Shown here: positions 45,254 through 54,723 of the stretch, in pieces
How the letters are laid out: the number at the start of each line of letters is the position of its first letter
Numbering within the stretch: the stretch's first letter is position 1
From: Moritella dasanensis ArB 0140
GTDB taxonomy: Bacteria > Pseudomonadota > Gammaproteobacteria > Enterobacterales > Moritellaceae
Assembly: GCF_000276805.1 (NCBI RefSeq)
Contig: NZ_AKXQ01000010.1
Coordinates: forward strand, 62,001-126,000
Length of the DNA: 64,000 nt
Reading direction: 5' to 3'
The notes under the pieces: generated by a model
What the model saw: the letters and a program-made list of their open reading frames with translations, nothing else
The model's database searches: none
Told to the model about the DNA's origin: nothing
Made by a program: the position numbers and the translations under genes

Positions 45254-45282
45254 GTTATAGATTTATAAATTCGAATTATCAA
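45254..45282 (-). promoter_or_regulatory. Sigma70-like promoter of the subtilase gene
   Basis: On the minus strand, TTGATA (45282-45277) and TATAAC (45259-45254) are spaced by exactly 17 bases. The predicted start of transcription is near 45247, giving a leader of about 77 bases before the subtilase ATG. Confidence 0.6.
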
Positions 45283-45326
45283 TGTTGAACATCATTTAAA
45301 GCGAACGTAATCGCATTAAATGATAA

Positions 45327-45341
45327 TGAAAATGATTTTCA
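45327..45341. promoter_or_regulatory. Fur-box-like palindrome upstream of the subtilase gene
   Basis: TGAAAATGATTTTCA is a perfect 7-1-7 inverted repeat and matches the Fur consensus TGATAATNATTATCA at 12 of 14 informative positions. The flanking bases (TGATAA before) extend the similarity. It lies about 45 bases upstream of the putative -35 element. Iron control of the protease is an inference. Confidence 0.55.
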
Positions 45342-45646
45342 TTGACACGTGTTGTACCTATTTATTAGTATCTGTACTGTTTGTTCTTTGTGTGTTTATT
45401 GACCACGACTGGTTAGCCGTATTTTTATTATCTAACTGATTTAAATAGCCAAATGTGAAATGTAAATTAGAGGGATTGTGATGATGGTTAAATATAGAAC
45501 AAGGGTTGGTTGAATTCCGATCAAGTGTTGATCAAGAGGTAGTTAGTTATTTTAGTGGGATATTAGAAGACAAACCGAGGGGGAAACATGATTAGAAAAG
45601 TGTACGTATCCCTCAATATTGGCAGATGATACGTACTTATATCTAA

Positions 45647-47494
45647 CTAACAGTCACTACCGTAACGTTGAGTAATGTAAGTCTCGAAGTTATTGCATAG
45701 TTGGTTATCAGAAACAGCATTGTTAGCGATAGTCTCGGCACCATCAACAATACTAATTTTAGCGTTAAGCGCAACCGGTACTGCGCGCACTCTCGCTTGT
45801 GCAGCGACGATCTTAGCTTGCTCTTGTTGCCAAGCTTGGTCACTGGTTTTATTGCAGGTATCAGCAAGGTAAGCGGCAGAGAAACCTTCGCCTGTTAAGC
45901 TACGTAACGTGGCATCGTGGCTGATGCTGTTACCCGGTTTCCAGTAATGCTCGGCAAGTAGCGGACCAATGGCTGGATTATCCGTGAGGTAACCAAATTT
46001 TTCGGTAAAGTAAGCCCGTGTTTGATATACCGCCATGTGCGCAAGTAGGTAGCCTTGGTACGAACAAGCTGCTTCTTGTGACAATAGGTGCGGTACAGCC
46101 AGTAATGGACGTGGACTTGCAGTTAAACCCAAAATACGTTGTTCAGTAGCACGTGCGAGTGTCGTTAAGTACTCAGGCGTGAGCGAGTCTTCGTCAGCGC
46201 TGTAAACTGCCCATTCAAAATAAGGTACAACCAAAATACTGCGTTCTTCATACGCTTTAAACGGTTGCTTAGCGGCAATTAATGCTTGGATCACAGCATC
46301 AGGTACGATTTCACCATCAGCATTGTAAGCATACTGCTTTAACCAATCGCCATCGGTTAACAAGCTGTCGCAGAACATAGACTGCGTTTCTGCATACGCC
46401 ATCGACGTTGGTGCAAACTCTTGCGAGAAACACGGTGAGTTTTGTTTCACATTGGCGAAATGCGCGGCATGACCACCTTCATGGAATAAGGTATTGATAC
46501 CATCGTAACCACTGCCAATTTGATCTGGCTTTGCGTTGCTGGTGAAATTGATTTTACCTGGCTGCCATTTATCTTCTGCATAAAACGACGGGATAGGACC
46601 GTGGCAGAAACCATTTTGGTATTTACCTGGGCGATCTAATAAATCCAAGGTCATGTCAGCTTGTGAGTAATCGATATTTAAGCGGCCGAATGATTCAATC
46701 CAGCGACGTAATGATTTTGAGAACGGCACATAAGGGTTAAGTTGACGTGCGGCATCACCTGCATACATAAAGCTAAAGTTGTGGCCTTGAACTGCGCTGT
46801 CACCTTTAGTTGCTGCTAAATGTTGAATGCTGCTTAGGTTGCGCTCACGGGTACGTAATTCAAAATCATCTAAAACAGTAAACAGTTGCTCTGGTGTCAT
46901 CTGCTCGGTTTTATTGACTTTATAATCGAAAAAGTTACGGAAGCCTTGTTGACGAGCAAAGTCATTACGTTGTTTAATCAGTTCGATATAGCCATTATTC
47001 ATCACCCATTGTTCAAGGTCTAATAATGCTTGATGCGCTGATTGACGTACACTTTCGTTATTACTGGTACGAATATTAGCGGAAAGCACAGTTAAAGAGG
47101 CTTGCTGGTTGTCGCCATTCTCATCATTAAAATGCATCAGGTAATCTTGACGCTTAGCAAACAATGCCGACTCGCTACGAATAAGGGCGGCCATTTTATC
47201 TCGGCCTTCAGCGCTTTCAATGGCATTGGCATCGAAAAAGGCGAGCCAACCTTGTAATCCTTTAACCAGCTCATCATCTTCACTCGTTAGTTGTAATAGC
47301 ACTTCAAGGTTGTCACGTGTCGCTTGAATATGATGTGGCTGTGATATAAATGCACTTAGCGCTTCTTCTGCAGCGGCAAAACCGTCATGGTCATCGCTGG
47401 TGCCCATGTACGTTTGCCAAAACAGATCTTCTTTACGGCGGTGTAGTGCTAAGTAATCATCATTAAGTTGATTAAAATAATCTTGTGGGTTCAA
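45647..47494 (-). CDS. M3-family metallopeptidase
   Basis: The 615-residue cytoplasmic-looking peptidase has the zinc motif in TLFHEGGHAAHFANV (HExxH) and the third ligand region in AYAETQSMFCDSLL. M3 peptidases (oligopeptidase A/F types) cut short peptides. The start is probably the TTG at 47494, because AAGGAGATATT lies before it; the ATG at 47545 has no ribosome site. There is no signal peptide. Its C-terminal end is repeated as a remnant at 42369-42422. Confidence 0.88.
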   Translation of the reverse strand: MNPQDYFNQLNDDYLALHRRKEDLFWQTYMGTSDDHDGFAAAEEALSAFISQPHHIQATRDNLEVLLQLTSEDDELVKGLQGWLAFFDANAIESAEGRDKMAALIRSESALFAKRQDYLMHFNDENGDNQQASLTVLSANIRTSNNESVRQSAHQALLDLEQWVMNNGYIELIKQRNDFARQQGFRNFFDYKVNKTEQMTPEQLFTVLDDFELRTRERNLSSIQHLAATKGDSAVQGHNFSFMYAGDAARQLNPYVPFSKSLRRWIESFGRLNIDYSQADMTLDLLDRPGKYQNGFCHGPIPSFYAEDKWQPGKINFTSNAKPDQIGSGYDGINTLFHEGGHAAHFANVKQNSPCFSQEFAPTSMAYAETQSMFCDSLLTDGDWLKQYAYNADGEIVPDAVIQALIAAKQPFKAYEERSILVVPYFEWAVYSADEDSLTPEYLTTLARATEQRILGLTASPRPLLAVPHLLSQEAACSYQGYLLAHMAVYQTRAYFTEKFGYLTDNPAIGPLLAEHYWKPGNSISHDATLRSLTGEGFSAAYLADTCNKTSDQAWQQEQAKIVAAQARVRAVPVALNAKISIVDGAETIANNAVSDNQLCNNFETYITQRYGSDC

Positions 47495-47887
47495 AATATC
47501 TCCTTGTTGAAATAACGTATCACGGTGATAGAGCATGTTAAGCACTGAATGAATGCATACGTTATTGTTTAACTGACAATGAAAGGCATTAAAAATGAAT
47601 CTATTAAACGTTATTTGTCTTAAGTGATTATACGGACGTTTTTAATAAACAATTAAGATATGTATTAAATAGTAAGAAATATAATTGGAAAATACGACTA
47701 AATTAATTCCCAGTGGTAGGGAGTATGTCACACTTTCATAAAAACGGCTGGCAGTGTGCTGAATTTGCAATCTGTTTACACGTTTTTTGAATTTATTTAA
47801 CGGTTCACTTGTCCCATATAAATAAAGCCAATACACTTCAGCACTTTATAATAAATAATTTATATTAATAATATTTTTAGGGCCATT
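47495..47887. other. 393-base divergent promoter region, A/T-rich
   Basis: This gap must hold promoters for the M3 peptidase gene (minus) and the polytopic membrane protein gene (plus). TATAAT at 47847-47852 is a plausible -10 for the plus-strand gene, though the -35 is poor. No coding or RNA gene is recognised. Confidence 0.5.
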
Positions 47888-48901
47888 ATGTATACAGATG
47901 AAGATCTTAACAATGCAGTAGATAAAGGAATTTTTACTGCTTCGTCCGTTGACGAATTTCGACGTGAGCAAGTGTTATCCAAGCAAGTGACTGTTGCTGA
48001 TGAAGAAAACATTCGTTTAATCGGCGGGTTTAATGACATATTTATTGTTATTGCTTGTGCGCTATTGTTGTTTTCATCATTGTGGGCGGTCAGAACGATT
48101 GATCCGGGTTTGGGTTTAGCGACGTTTGCCGCGCTATCATGGGCACTTGCTGAATTCTTTGTACTGAAAAGAAAAATGGCGTTTCCCGCGATTATGTTAT
48201 TACTCGCCTTTATTGGTGGTGTGTTTCAATTATCAATGGAAGTCTTTGGCTCCTTGGGTGATCAAGCAATGATGGTTGCAACTGGCGCGTCTGTCATCGC
48301 TGCTTATTGTCACTGGCGTCGTTTCAATGTGCCTATTACGATCGCAGCAGGTACGGCGGCGACCATTGGCTTTATTGTGTCGTCATTTGTATCTATGTTT
48401 GCTACGCCCGATATGCTAAATGTATTAACGGACTGGATCCTGGTGCTGATCTTTATCTGTGGTATTTTAACTTTCCTGTTTGCCATGTACTGGGATTCGT
48501 CAGATCGCGAACGTGTGACAAACCGCACTGATACTGCATTTTGGTTACACTTACTTTCTGCGCCTTTGATTATTCATCCGGTGTTCTTAAGTGTCGGTAT
48601 TTTGAATGGTGATGAGAGCATCAGTAGTATCGCCGTGATCATTGCGCTGTATATATCAATGTCATTGATTTCTATTATTATCGATCGCCGCGCCTTTATG
48701 GTGTCATCCCTGGTCTATGTACTGTATGCCATTTCAAGTTTGATGAGTATGTATGGCGATGTTGGTACTAATTTTGCGATGACCGGCATGGCAATTGGCG
48801 CTGCGCTATTACTGTTATCAGCATTATGGCATCCCGTTCGCGGCATGATCGTGACGGTATTACCGAATACTATCAAGCAGTTTATACCCGACGCTAAGTA
48901 A
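47888..48901 (+). CDS. Polytopic membrane protein of unknown function (337 aa)
   Basis: The first 45 residues are soluble and charged (MYTDEDLNNAVDKGIFTASS). About ten hydrophobic helices follow, from about residue 50 to 325. I do not recognise the family with certainty; the soluble N-terminal part followed by many helices is somewhat like DUF2157-type proteins. There is no operon partner. The next gene begins after 180 bases with its own FNR-type site. Confidence 0.75.
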   Translation: MYTDEDLNNAVDKGIFTASSVDEFRREQVLSKQVTVADEENIRLIGGFNDIFIVIACALLLFSSLWAVRTIDPGLGLATFAALSWALAEFFVLKRKMAFPAIMLLLAFIGGVFQLSMEVFGSLGDQAMMVATGASVIAAYCHWRRFNVPITIAAGTAATIGFIVSSFVSMFATPDMLNVLTDWILVLIFICGILTFLFAMYWDSSDRERVTNRTDTAFWLHLLSAPLIIHPVFLSVGILNGDESISSIAVIIALYISMSLISIIIDRRAFMVSSLVYVLYAISSLMSMYGDVGTNFAMTGMAIGAALLLLSALWHPVRGMIVTVLPNTIKQFIPDAK

Positions 48902-49023
48902 CGTTTGGTATTAGTAGGCTGGATAAGATAACGGGATGTTATCGATTTTATATCCAGTTTATACATCGTGCTGAAATGACGTTTATTGTATAATTTGAGG
49001 GGACGAAAAGGGGTTTAGAATTA

Positions 49024-49037
49024 TTGATCTAGATCAA
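49024..49037 (+). promoter_or_regulatory. FNR-type palindrome before the U32 peptidase-family gene
   Basis: TTGATCTAGATCAA is a perfect match to the FNR consensus TTGAT-N4-ATCAA and a perfect palindrome. It is about 90 bases before the likely start codon. CRP sites differ (TGTGA-N6-TCACA), so FNR-type oxygen control is the best reading. Activation or repression depends on the unknown transcription start. Confidence 0.75.
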
Positions 49038-49126
49038 TAAAGCCTAATTCATAGCATTGACCTGCATATACAGGTAGAATGCCCCCTCAAAAAATTACAA
49101 TAAAAGCATTAAGTGGGTTATTTCGC

Positions 49127-51370
49127 ATGAGTAGAAAAATAGAATTATTGGCACCGGGTGGTGACGTAGAAGCAATTAAAGCGGCCATTGTAGCTGGTGC
49201 AAATGCAGTCTATTGTGGTTTGGATATGTTCAATGCCCGTAACCGTGCGTCCAATCTTTCATTTGATGAGCTAAATGGCGTATTACGACTTGCACACGAT
49301 CACAGCTGTGAAGTCTTTTTAACCCTTAATGTCGTGATATTAGAACACGAAGTTGTTAGCTTGGTACGCTTGCTTAATAAACTGGTTAACAGTGGTATTG
49401 ATGGCATCATCGTACAAGACTTAGGTGTCTTCAACATTGTTAAAAAGCATTTTCCATCATTACACATTCATGCTTCTACTCAGTTAACAACACACAACGA
49501 AGGTCAGGTTTTATTCTTACAGAAAATTGGTGCAACGCGCGTCAACTTATCTCGTGAACTAAACCTAACTGAAATTAAAGAATTAACAACAGTTGCACAT
49601 GACCATGACGTATTAACAGAAGTATTTGTACATGGCGCGCTATGTATTGCCTTCTCTGGTCAATGTTATTCAAGTTCAGTAAGTGTTGGTAACTCAGGTA
49701 ACCGTGGTCGTTGTAGCCAAGCTTGTCGTGACGAATACGAAGTGACTGCTGAAGGTCATCGTTTCCCACTGAACTTAAAAGATAACTCTGCCTACTTTGA
49801 CTTACCGCAATTGGTTGACGCTGGTGTTGATTCATTAAAAGTAGAAGGCCGTATTAAAGGCGCTCACTATGTTTACACTGTTGTTGATACATGGCGTAAG
49901 CAGATCAACAACTTTGTTGACTCAGGTAAATTACTAGCAGACGACGGTAACCTACATAAAGTATTTAATCGTAGCTTCACTAACTCATTCCTGCAGGGCG
50001 ATCTAAACAAAAAAATGTTTACGGATAACCCACGTGACAACAGTGTGAACTACGCAGTTGAAAAAAGTGATGCGATCTCTGTAGTCCAAATCCATGATGT
50101 GAAACAAGACCTTTATACTGATAAGAATGCCTTGGGTGCTGAACTAGCAGACAAGATTAAAGACTTAAGCATAGATAAAATTGCCTTAACGTTAGCGTTT
50201 TCTGCCAAAGAAAATAGCCCGTTAACATTGAATATTATGGCTGGCACTACGTCATTTGAAGTGAAAAGTGCGTCGTTATTACGCGTTGCAGATGAAATTT
50301 CAATTACCCCTGAGACTGTTGAAAAACGTTTCCGTAGTTTTAGTAATGCGACATTCGATCTTGCACCAATGAATTTCGACAATTTCGATGCCAACTTAAC
50401 GGTACCATTTAAAGAGCTTACCGACCTGAAAAACCAAGCGGCGTTTTTATTAAATGGTTCACGTGAAGTGATTAAAAATGTTGATTTACCGGCATTACCT
50501 AAACATCCTAAGATAGAAGAAACGCCGAAGTTATCCTTGATGATAGCTAATGCGAAAGATCTACACCTTGCGGATGTAACAGACGCTGATATCTACTTCA
50601 AGATCCCTGAAAGCTTGAAAAAGAACTGCCCTAAGCACATTAAATTACTGCAAGAAAATCCACGTCTAATCCCTTGGTTCCCGGCTGTGCTTATTGGTAA
50701 AGATTACCTCGAGTCAGTGAAGATCCTTGAACAAGTAAAACCAAAACGTATCGTTACTAACAATACTGGTATTGCTTATAAAGCCTTTGAAATGGGTATT
50801 GAGTGGGTTGCTGGTCCGTTCTTGAATACAACTAACTCACATGCGTTATTAACGCTACAAGAAGAGTTAAACTGCGCTGGTGCGTTTATTTCTAATGAAA
50901 TTAACCGTATCCAAATCAGAAACATTACTCGTCCGAAAAACTTCAAAATGTTCTACAGTATTTACCATCCAATCCTGATGATGACGAGTCGTCAGTGTTT
51001 CTTCCAACAAACGGTTGGCTGTAAGAAACCGGCGATTGAAGATGGTTGCATGCTGAAATGTGAAAAAGCGACAACAATTACCAATGTGAAAGGTATTTCG
51101 TTTGCTGTTGATAAACAAAAGGGTGGCTACCCAAGCATTTACAACGACGAGCAATTCTTAAACTTTGATGTTGTAAATGATTTCTCTGATCTGTTCGACG
51201 AGTTCTTTATCGATTTAACTAATATCGGTGCAGGCTCTAAAGAAGAACAGGATAAGGTTGAGCTAATCAAGTACTTTGAGGCATTGCTTGCAGGCGATGA
51301 AGCATCAAAATCCGCTTTAAACAACCTAGTACCTGTATCTACTAATGCGCAATACAAGCAAGGTTTATAA
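49127..51370 (+). CDS. U32 peptidase-family protein (RlhA/TrhP-like RNA hydroxylation family)
   Basis: The start at 49127 (MSRKIELLAPGGD) fits the family; 49079 would add sixteen atypical residues. The 747-residue protein has the U32 core (about 5-290) with VHGALCIAFSGQC and SGNRGRCSQACRDEY cysteines. A long C-terminal part follows with more cysteines (SRQCFFQQTVGCKK and DGCMLKCEK), which could hold an iron-sulfur cluster. Relatives RlhA and TrhP hydroxylate cytidine or uridine in rRNA or tRNA; this one is longer (E. coli RlhA is about 650 aa), so the exact role is open. A FNR-type palindrome lies upstream. Confidence 0.82.
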   Translation: MSRKIELLAPGGDVEAIKAAIVAGANAVYCGLDMFNARNRASNLSFDELNGVLRLAHDHSCEVFLTLNVVILEHEVVSLVRLLNKLVNSGIDGIIVQDLGVFNIVKKHFPSLHIHASTQLTTHNEGQVLFLQKIGATRVNLSRELNLTEIKELTTVAHDHDVLTEVFVHGALCIAFSGQCYSSSVSVGNSGNRGRCSQACRDEYEVTAEGHRFPLNLKDNSAYFDLPQLVDAGVDSLKVEGRIKGAHYVYTVVDTWRKQINNFVDSGKLLADDGNLHKVFNRSFTNSFLQGDLNKKMFTDNPRDNSVNYAVEKSDAISVVQIHDVKQDLYTDKNALGAELADKIKDLSIDKIALTLAFSAKENSPLTLNIMAGTTSFEVKSASLLRVADEISITPETVEKRFRSFSNATFDLAPMNFDNFDANLTVPFKELTDLKNQAAFLLNGSREVIKNVDLPALPKHPKIEETPKLSLMIANAKDLHLADVTDADIYFKIPESLKKNCPKHIKLLQENPRLIPWFPAVLIGKDYLESVKILEQVKPKRIVTNNTGIAYKAFEMGIEWVAGPFLNTTNSHALLTLQEELNCAGAFISNEINRIQIRNITRPKNFKMFYSIYHPILMMTSRQCFFQQTVGCKKPAIEDGCMLKCEKATTITNVKGISFAVDKQKGGYPSIYNDEQFLNFDVVNDFSDLFDEFFIDLTNIGAGSKEEQDKVELIKYFEALLAGDEASKSALNNLVPVSTNAQYKQGL

Positions 51371-51410
51371 GAAGTAGCGAGGTTTATAAAAATAGTAACA
51401 AGGTTTATAA
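51361..51410 (+). repeat. Three repeats of AGGTTTATAA at the end of the U32 gene
   Basis: AGGTTTATAA occurs at 51361-51370 (where it encodes the last codons and stop), 51380-51389 and 51401-51410, with spacings of 19 and 21 bases. It looks like local duplication of the gene end. Each copy repeats the in-frame sense of a Gly-Leu-stop tail. Confidence 0.75.
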
Positions 51411-51452
51411 GCCTTCACATCAAGATTTAAGCCCAACTGCTTAATCTATTAT

Positions 51453-51513
51453 TAAAGCCAGGTGTCGCTGATTGTATCGAAAATACATGATGTGAAACTT
51501 GGCTTTATTTTTA
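51453..51513 (+). terminator. Rho-independent terminator after the U32 gene
   Basis: TAAAGCCAGGT (51453-51463) pairs over eleven bases (one G-T pair) with ACTTGGCTTTA (51497-51507), followed by TTTTTATG. The loop is long (33 bases). It separates the U32 gene from the polysaccharide operon. Confidence 0.75.
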
Positions 51514-51641
51514 TGTACTTATGAATTACTATCATCATATTTATCCATTAATGTGGCCAATACCAGCATCTAATGCCTATAATTCCTATTTAACAGTGGT
51601 TACCTGCTAATTAAAAGCCGGTTGTGGTAGGTTGTTATGAT

Positions 51642-52811
51642 ATGAATGTTTTACATATACACTCAGATTATCCAGATGGTCGTAATAGTTCAAGTACGCC
51701 CGCAGTAAAATTACTACTCGATGCCACCTCTGGTATTCGACATACTATTTTTGTTATTCATCGTACCCCATGGCCTTGGCAAGTTAAGGTTATCCAAAAT
51801 GATTCTCAGCTTTACTCCATTTACTATTGGGGACTGCCGTTCGGTCTTGGCTTAACGCTATCTCTCTTTCTTGCACGGCATTTACTATTAAAGCTAATTC
51901 AAAACGAGCACATTGATTATCAACTTGTGCATGGGCATAAACTCGCCATTGATGGCACGTTAGGCGCAGCATTAGCAAAATGGGCCAAAGTACCTTATTT
52001 CCTTTCTGTTCGTGGTGGCACTGATGTGCGTATTTTACGACATAAATTACTGCTAAGAAGACGTTGGAAAAAAGTGCTCGAAGAAGCTGAACATATTTTC
52101 TGGGTCAGCGCTTGGGCACAAAATCCAATCAAGCAATTGCTTAACATAAGCGTCAATAACGATACCGACAAATCGAGTCTGTTGCCTAACCTGTGCGAAA
52201 TGAAACAATTATCTCACCTGCATGTCCCTAAAAAAGCCGCTAATTTTGTTACCGTTTTTCGTTTCGACCAATATGAACGCAAGGGAATAATGCCATTGTT
52301 AGAAGCTATCGCTAAACTTATAGCTGATTATCCGAGTATTAAGCTGGATATATACGGTTGCGGACCTGAAAATAAGATGAAAATAGTGCAGGGTAAAATA
52401 TCCGAATTGTCTTTAGGTAAACACGTCACGATCAAAGGACGCATTGATAATAAAGTATTACAAAAAAAACTAACGGAGTATTCAGCATTTTTGTTACCGA
52501 GTCAGAACGAGTCATTCGGTATGGTATTCGTTGAAGCTTTATTTTCTGGGTTACCTATTTTATATCATGCGAATACCGGTATTGATGGCTACTTAGAGGG
52601 GATTGATGCAGGGGTTAAAGTTGATAACCAAAATACTGACGAATTAGTTAATAAAGTGGAATCGCTGATTTTACAACATGATTTGTTTAACGCTCGAATC
52701 AATAGGGCGTTAGAAACTAATCTGTTGGACATCTTTGAGAAAACAACGGTGGTTAGTCATTACCAATATTTAATTGAAGCACTTAAGTTGGAGAAACTAA
52801 ATGACGAATAG
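51642..52811 (+). CDS. Family 4 glycosyltransferase
   Basis: The 389-residue GT-B-fold enzyme starts at 51642 (MNVLHIHSDYPDG); the GTG at 51624 is less likely. An N-terminal acceptor domain is followed by the GT4 donor domain with KLDIYGCGPE and the E-x7-E motif in SQNESFGMVFVEALF. It adds a sugar from a nucleotide donor to a growing glycan. It is the first gene of the operon, overlapping the next by 11 bases. Donor sugar unknown; dTDP-rhamnose is available from genes further on. Confidence 0.88.
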   Translation: MNVLHIHSDYPDGRNSSSTPAVKLLLDATSGIRHTIFVIHRTPWPWQVKVIQNDSQLYSIYYWGLPFGLGLTLSLFLARHLLLKLIQNEHIDYQLVHGHKLAIDGTLGAALAKWAKVPYFLSVRGGTDVRILRHKLLLRRRWKKVLEEAEHIFWVSAWAQNPIKQLLNISVNNDTDKSSLLPNLCEMKQLSHLHVPKKAANFVTVFRFDQYERKGIMPLLEAIAKLIADYPSIKLDIYGCGPENKMKIVQGKISELSLGKHVTIKGRIDNKVLQKKLTEYSAFLLPSQNESFGMVFVEALFSGLPILYHANTGIDGYLEGIDAGVKVDNQNTDELVNKVESLILQHDLFNARINRALETNLLDIFEKTTVVSHYQYLIEALKLEKLNDE

Positions 52812-53814
52812 AAAAGTTCTTGTTGTTGCATCCGCAGGTGGTCACCTGACGCAAGCACTTTGCGCCTGTGATCATGTTGACGATATTGTGCTCGTCACGA
52901 CTCACACATTAGTGAATGACAATAAAGTTAAGAAAGTATATAAGGTCTGGAATACTCAAAAAAATGCGTTTATTCACTTCGTTAATATATTTTATGCTTT
53001 GTATGTTCTTGCAAAGGAAAGGCCGAGAACCGTATTTACCACAGGTGGGCCGCTCGTTTTACCGTTTGCATTAGTGTGTAAGTTTTTACCGGTAAAGTTT
53101 GTGTATTTGGATACATTGTCACGGGTTGTTGAATTGTCTAATACCGGAAAAATGATCCATAAATATAAGCTATACGATGAGTTTATGTCGCAATGGGAGT
53201 CGGTTGCTCGCCAATATAATGTCGACTATGTGGGAAAAACCTTTGATTTGGAAGGCAAGGTCAACAAGGTCGTTATGCCATTATCGCCGCCAGAGAAGCC
53301 GTTGGTCTTAGTGACAACCGGCACGAATTCTTATCCTTTTCCACGTTTGATTGCAGCAATGGCAAAACTCGATATTTATCATGATCCAAACGTCCGGTGG
53401 TTTATTCAAACTGGTGGTTTTGACGTTGATGTGAAACCCGCCAATGGCGAGATTGTCGATATGGTAGGCAAAGAAAAAATGGATGACTTGGTAAAAGAGA
53501 GCAGCTTGGTTATTAGTCATTGTGGTGTTGGCAGTATTAATCACATGCTTATTTATCAAAAGAAAGTGATATTTGTACCGAGATTAGAGGAGTTTGGTGA
53601 ATTTTCAGATGATCATCAACTGCAAATTGCTAAAGAGTTAAGTAATCCTAATATGACCGTTGTTTATCCTGAACAGTTATTGCCTGTGTATTCAGTGACA
53701 GAGCTAATAGCGATACCAAGGTACGACCAAACCATTGATATTACTAATCATGATTTTGCAGCTGTTATCGATAAAAAATTATTCGTTGAGCAAAGAGAAG
53801 ATTCCTATGGCTAA
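52801..53814 (+). CDS. Fused Alg14/Alg13-type (PssD-PssE-like) glycosyltransferase
   Basis: The 337-residue chain joins two halves. The N-terminal half (about 1-165) resembles Alg14/PssD, with VASAGGHLTQAL and FTTGGPLVLPFAL. The C-terminal half (about 168-320) resembles the Alg13/PssE donor domain with VTTGTNSYPFPR and ISHCGVGSINHML. Usually these are two genes whose products dimerise. It probably transfers a second sugar in a lipid-linked repeat unit. It overlaps the previous gene and runs into the next GT. Confidence 0.82.
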   Translation: MTNRKVLVVASAGGHLTQALCACDHVDDIVLVTTHTLVNDNKVKKVYKVWNTQKNAFIHFVNIFYALYVLAKERPRTVFTTGGPLVLPFALVCKFLPVKFVYLDTLSRVVELSNTGKMIHKYKLYDEFMSQWESVARQYNVDYVGKTFDLEGKVNKVVMPLSPPEKPLVLVTTGTNSYPFPRLIAAMAKLDIYHDPNVRWFIQTGGFDVDVKPANGEIVDMVGKEKMDDLVKESSLVISHCGVGSINHMLIYQKKVIFVPRLEEFGEFSDDHQLQIAKELSNPNMTVVYPEQLLPVYSVTELIAIPRYDQTIDITNHDFAAVIDKKLFVEQREDSYG

Positions 53815-54673
53815 GAAAATATTAATTTCTGTTGTTATTGTTGATTTTTTTAAAGCGGAACGCGTTGTCAATAATGTCGAAAGGATACTGGCACAGCAAG
53901 GCGATTTTGATACAGAAGTGATCATTATTGATAATTCAATGGACAGTGGCAATCAACAGATCCTGTCTCAATACCAAGATACGGAGAGTGTAACGCTCAT
54001 TTTTAATCAGCAAAATAATGGCTATACAAGAGGCAGTAACCAGGGCGCTGACTTATGCACTGGTGATTATCTATTGTTTGTGAATCCGGATATTGAATGG
54101 AAGTCACCCAGTATACTGGGTGATATTATCGCTATTTATAAACGCGACCCTGGCATCGGTATTGTTGGTACTCGGCAGCTTAATGATGATGGTTCGACAC
54201 CCGATACCGTGCGTCGTTTTCCGAGCTTGCTTGCACAAGTCGTTCGCAGGTCATCACTTAGACACTGGCCGCTGTTAAAAGGTATGGCGGATCACTATGA
54301 GCATGTCGAGTTCGATTATTTTAAACCGGCGAATGTAGACTGGTTACAATCATCCTTTATGGCGATAAGTCGTCAGGTTTGGGACGAAATTGGTGGTTAT
54401 GACAATCGTTACTTTATCTTTATGGCCGATCCGGACATTTGCTATCAGTGTTGGGAACTCGGTTACAAAGTCCATTATGAGAGTGAGATCGTGGTGGGTG
54501 CGGATGGTTTACGTTGCAGTGACGGTGGCTTTAAAGATGTATTTAGTAGCCGGGTTTTACGCTTTCATATTCGTGATGCGTTTATTTACCATTTTAAGTA
54601 TTTATTCAAACCCAGTATACCGAGTGCTCGAAAATCAGATGGGCAAAGGTCTTCAAACGTGGGTTGTGAATAG
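53807..54673 (+). CDS. Family 2 glycosyltransferase (rhamnosyltransferase-like)
   Basis: The start at 53807 (MAKKILISVVIVDFFKAERV) avoids a long overlap; it still overlaps the previous gene by eight bases. The 288-residue GT-A enzyme has the nucleotide-binding start, NNGYTRGSNQGA, and FVNPDIEW (DxD-like). ISRQVWDEIGGYDNRYFIF is the acceptor-side region seen in rhamnosyl- and related GT2 enzymes. Because it sits beside rmlBACD it may use dTDP-rhamnose; that is inference. Confidence 0.85.
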   Translation: MAKKILISVVIVDFFKAERVVNNVERILAQQGDFDTEVIIIDNSMDSGNQQILSQYQDTESVTLIFNQQNNGYTRGSNQGADLCTGDYLLFVNPDIEWKSPSILGDIIAIYKRDPGIGIVGTRQLNDDGSTPDTVRRFPSLLAQVVRRSSLRHWPLLKGMADHYEHVEFDYFKPANVDWLQSSFMAISRQVWDEIGGYDNRYFIFMADPDICYQCWELGYKVHYESEIVVGADGLRCSDGGFKDVFSSRVLRFHIRDAFIYHFKYLFKPSIPSARKSDGQRSSNVGCE

Positions 54674-54723
54674 TTGTGCATAGCTGTGAGTAGTCGTAAT
54701 GCGTTAATGATGAGTACCGTAAT

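Larger units (their letters stand above)
45171..45646. other. 476-base gap upstream of the subtilase gene
   Basis: This gap separates the M3 peptidase gene end from the subtilase gene start, both on the minus strand. It holds a promoter at 45254-45282 and a Fur-box-like palindrome at 45327-45341 (listed separately). No coding sequence is seen in it. Confidence 0.7.
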
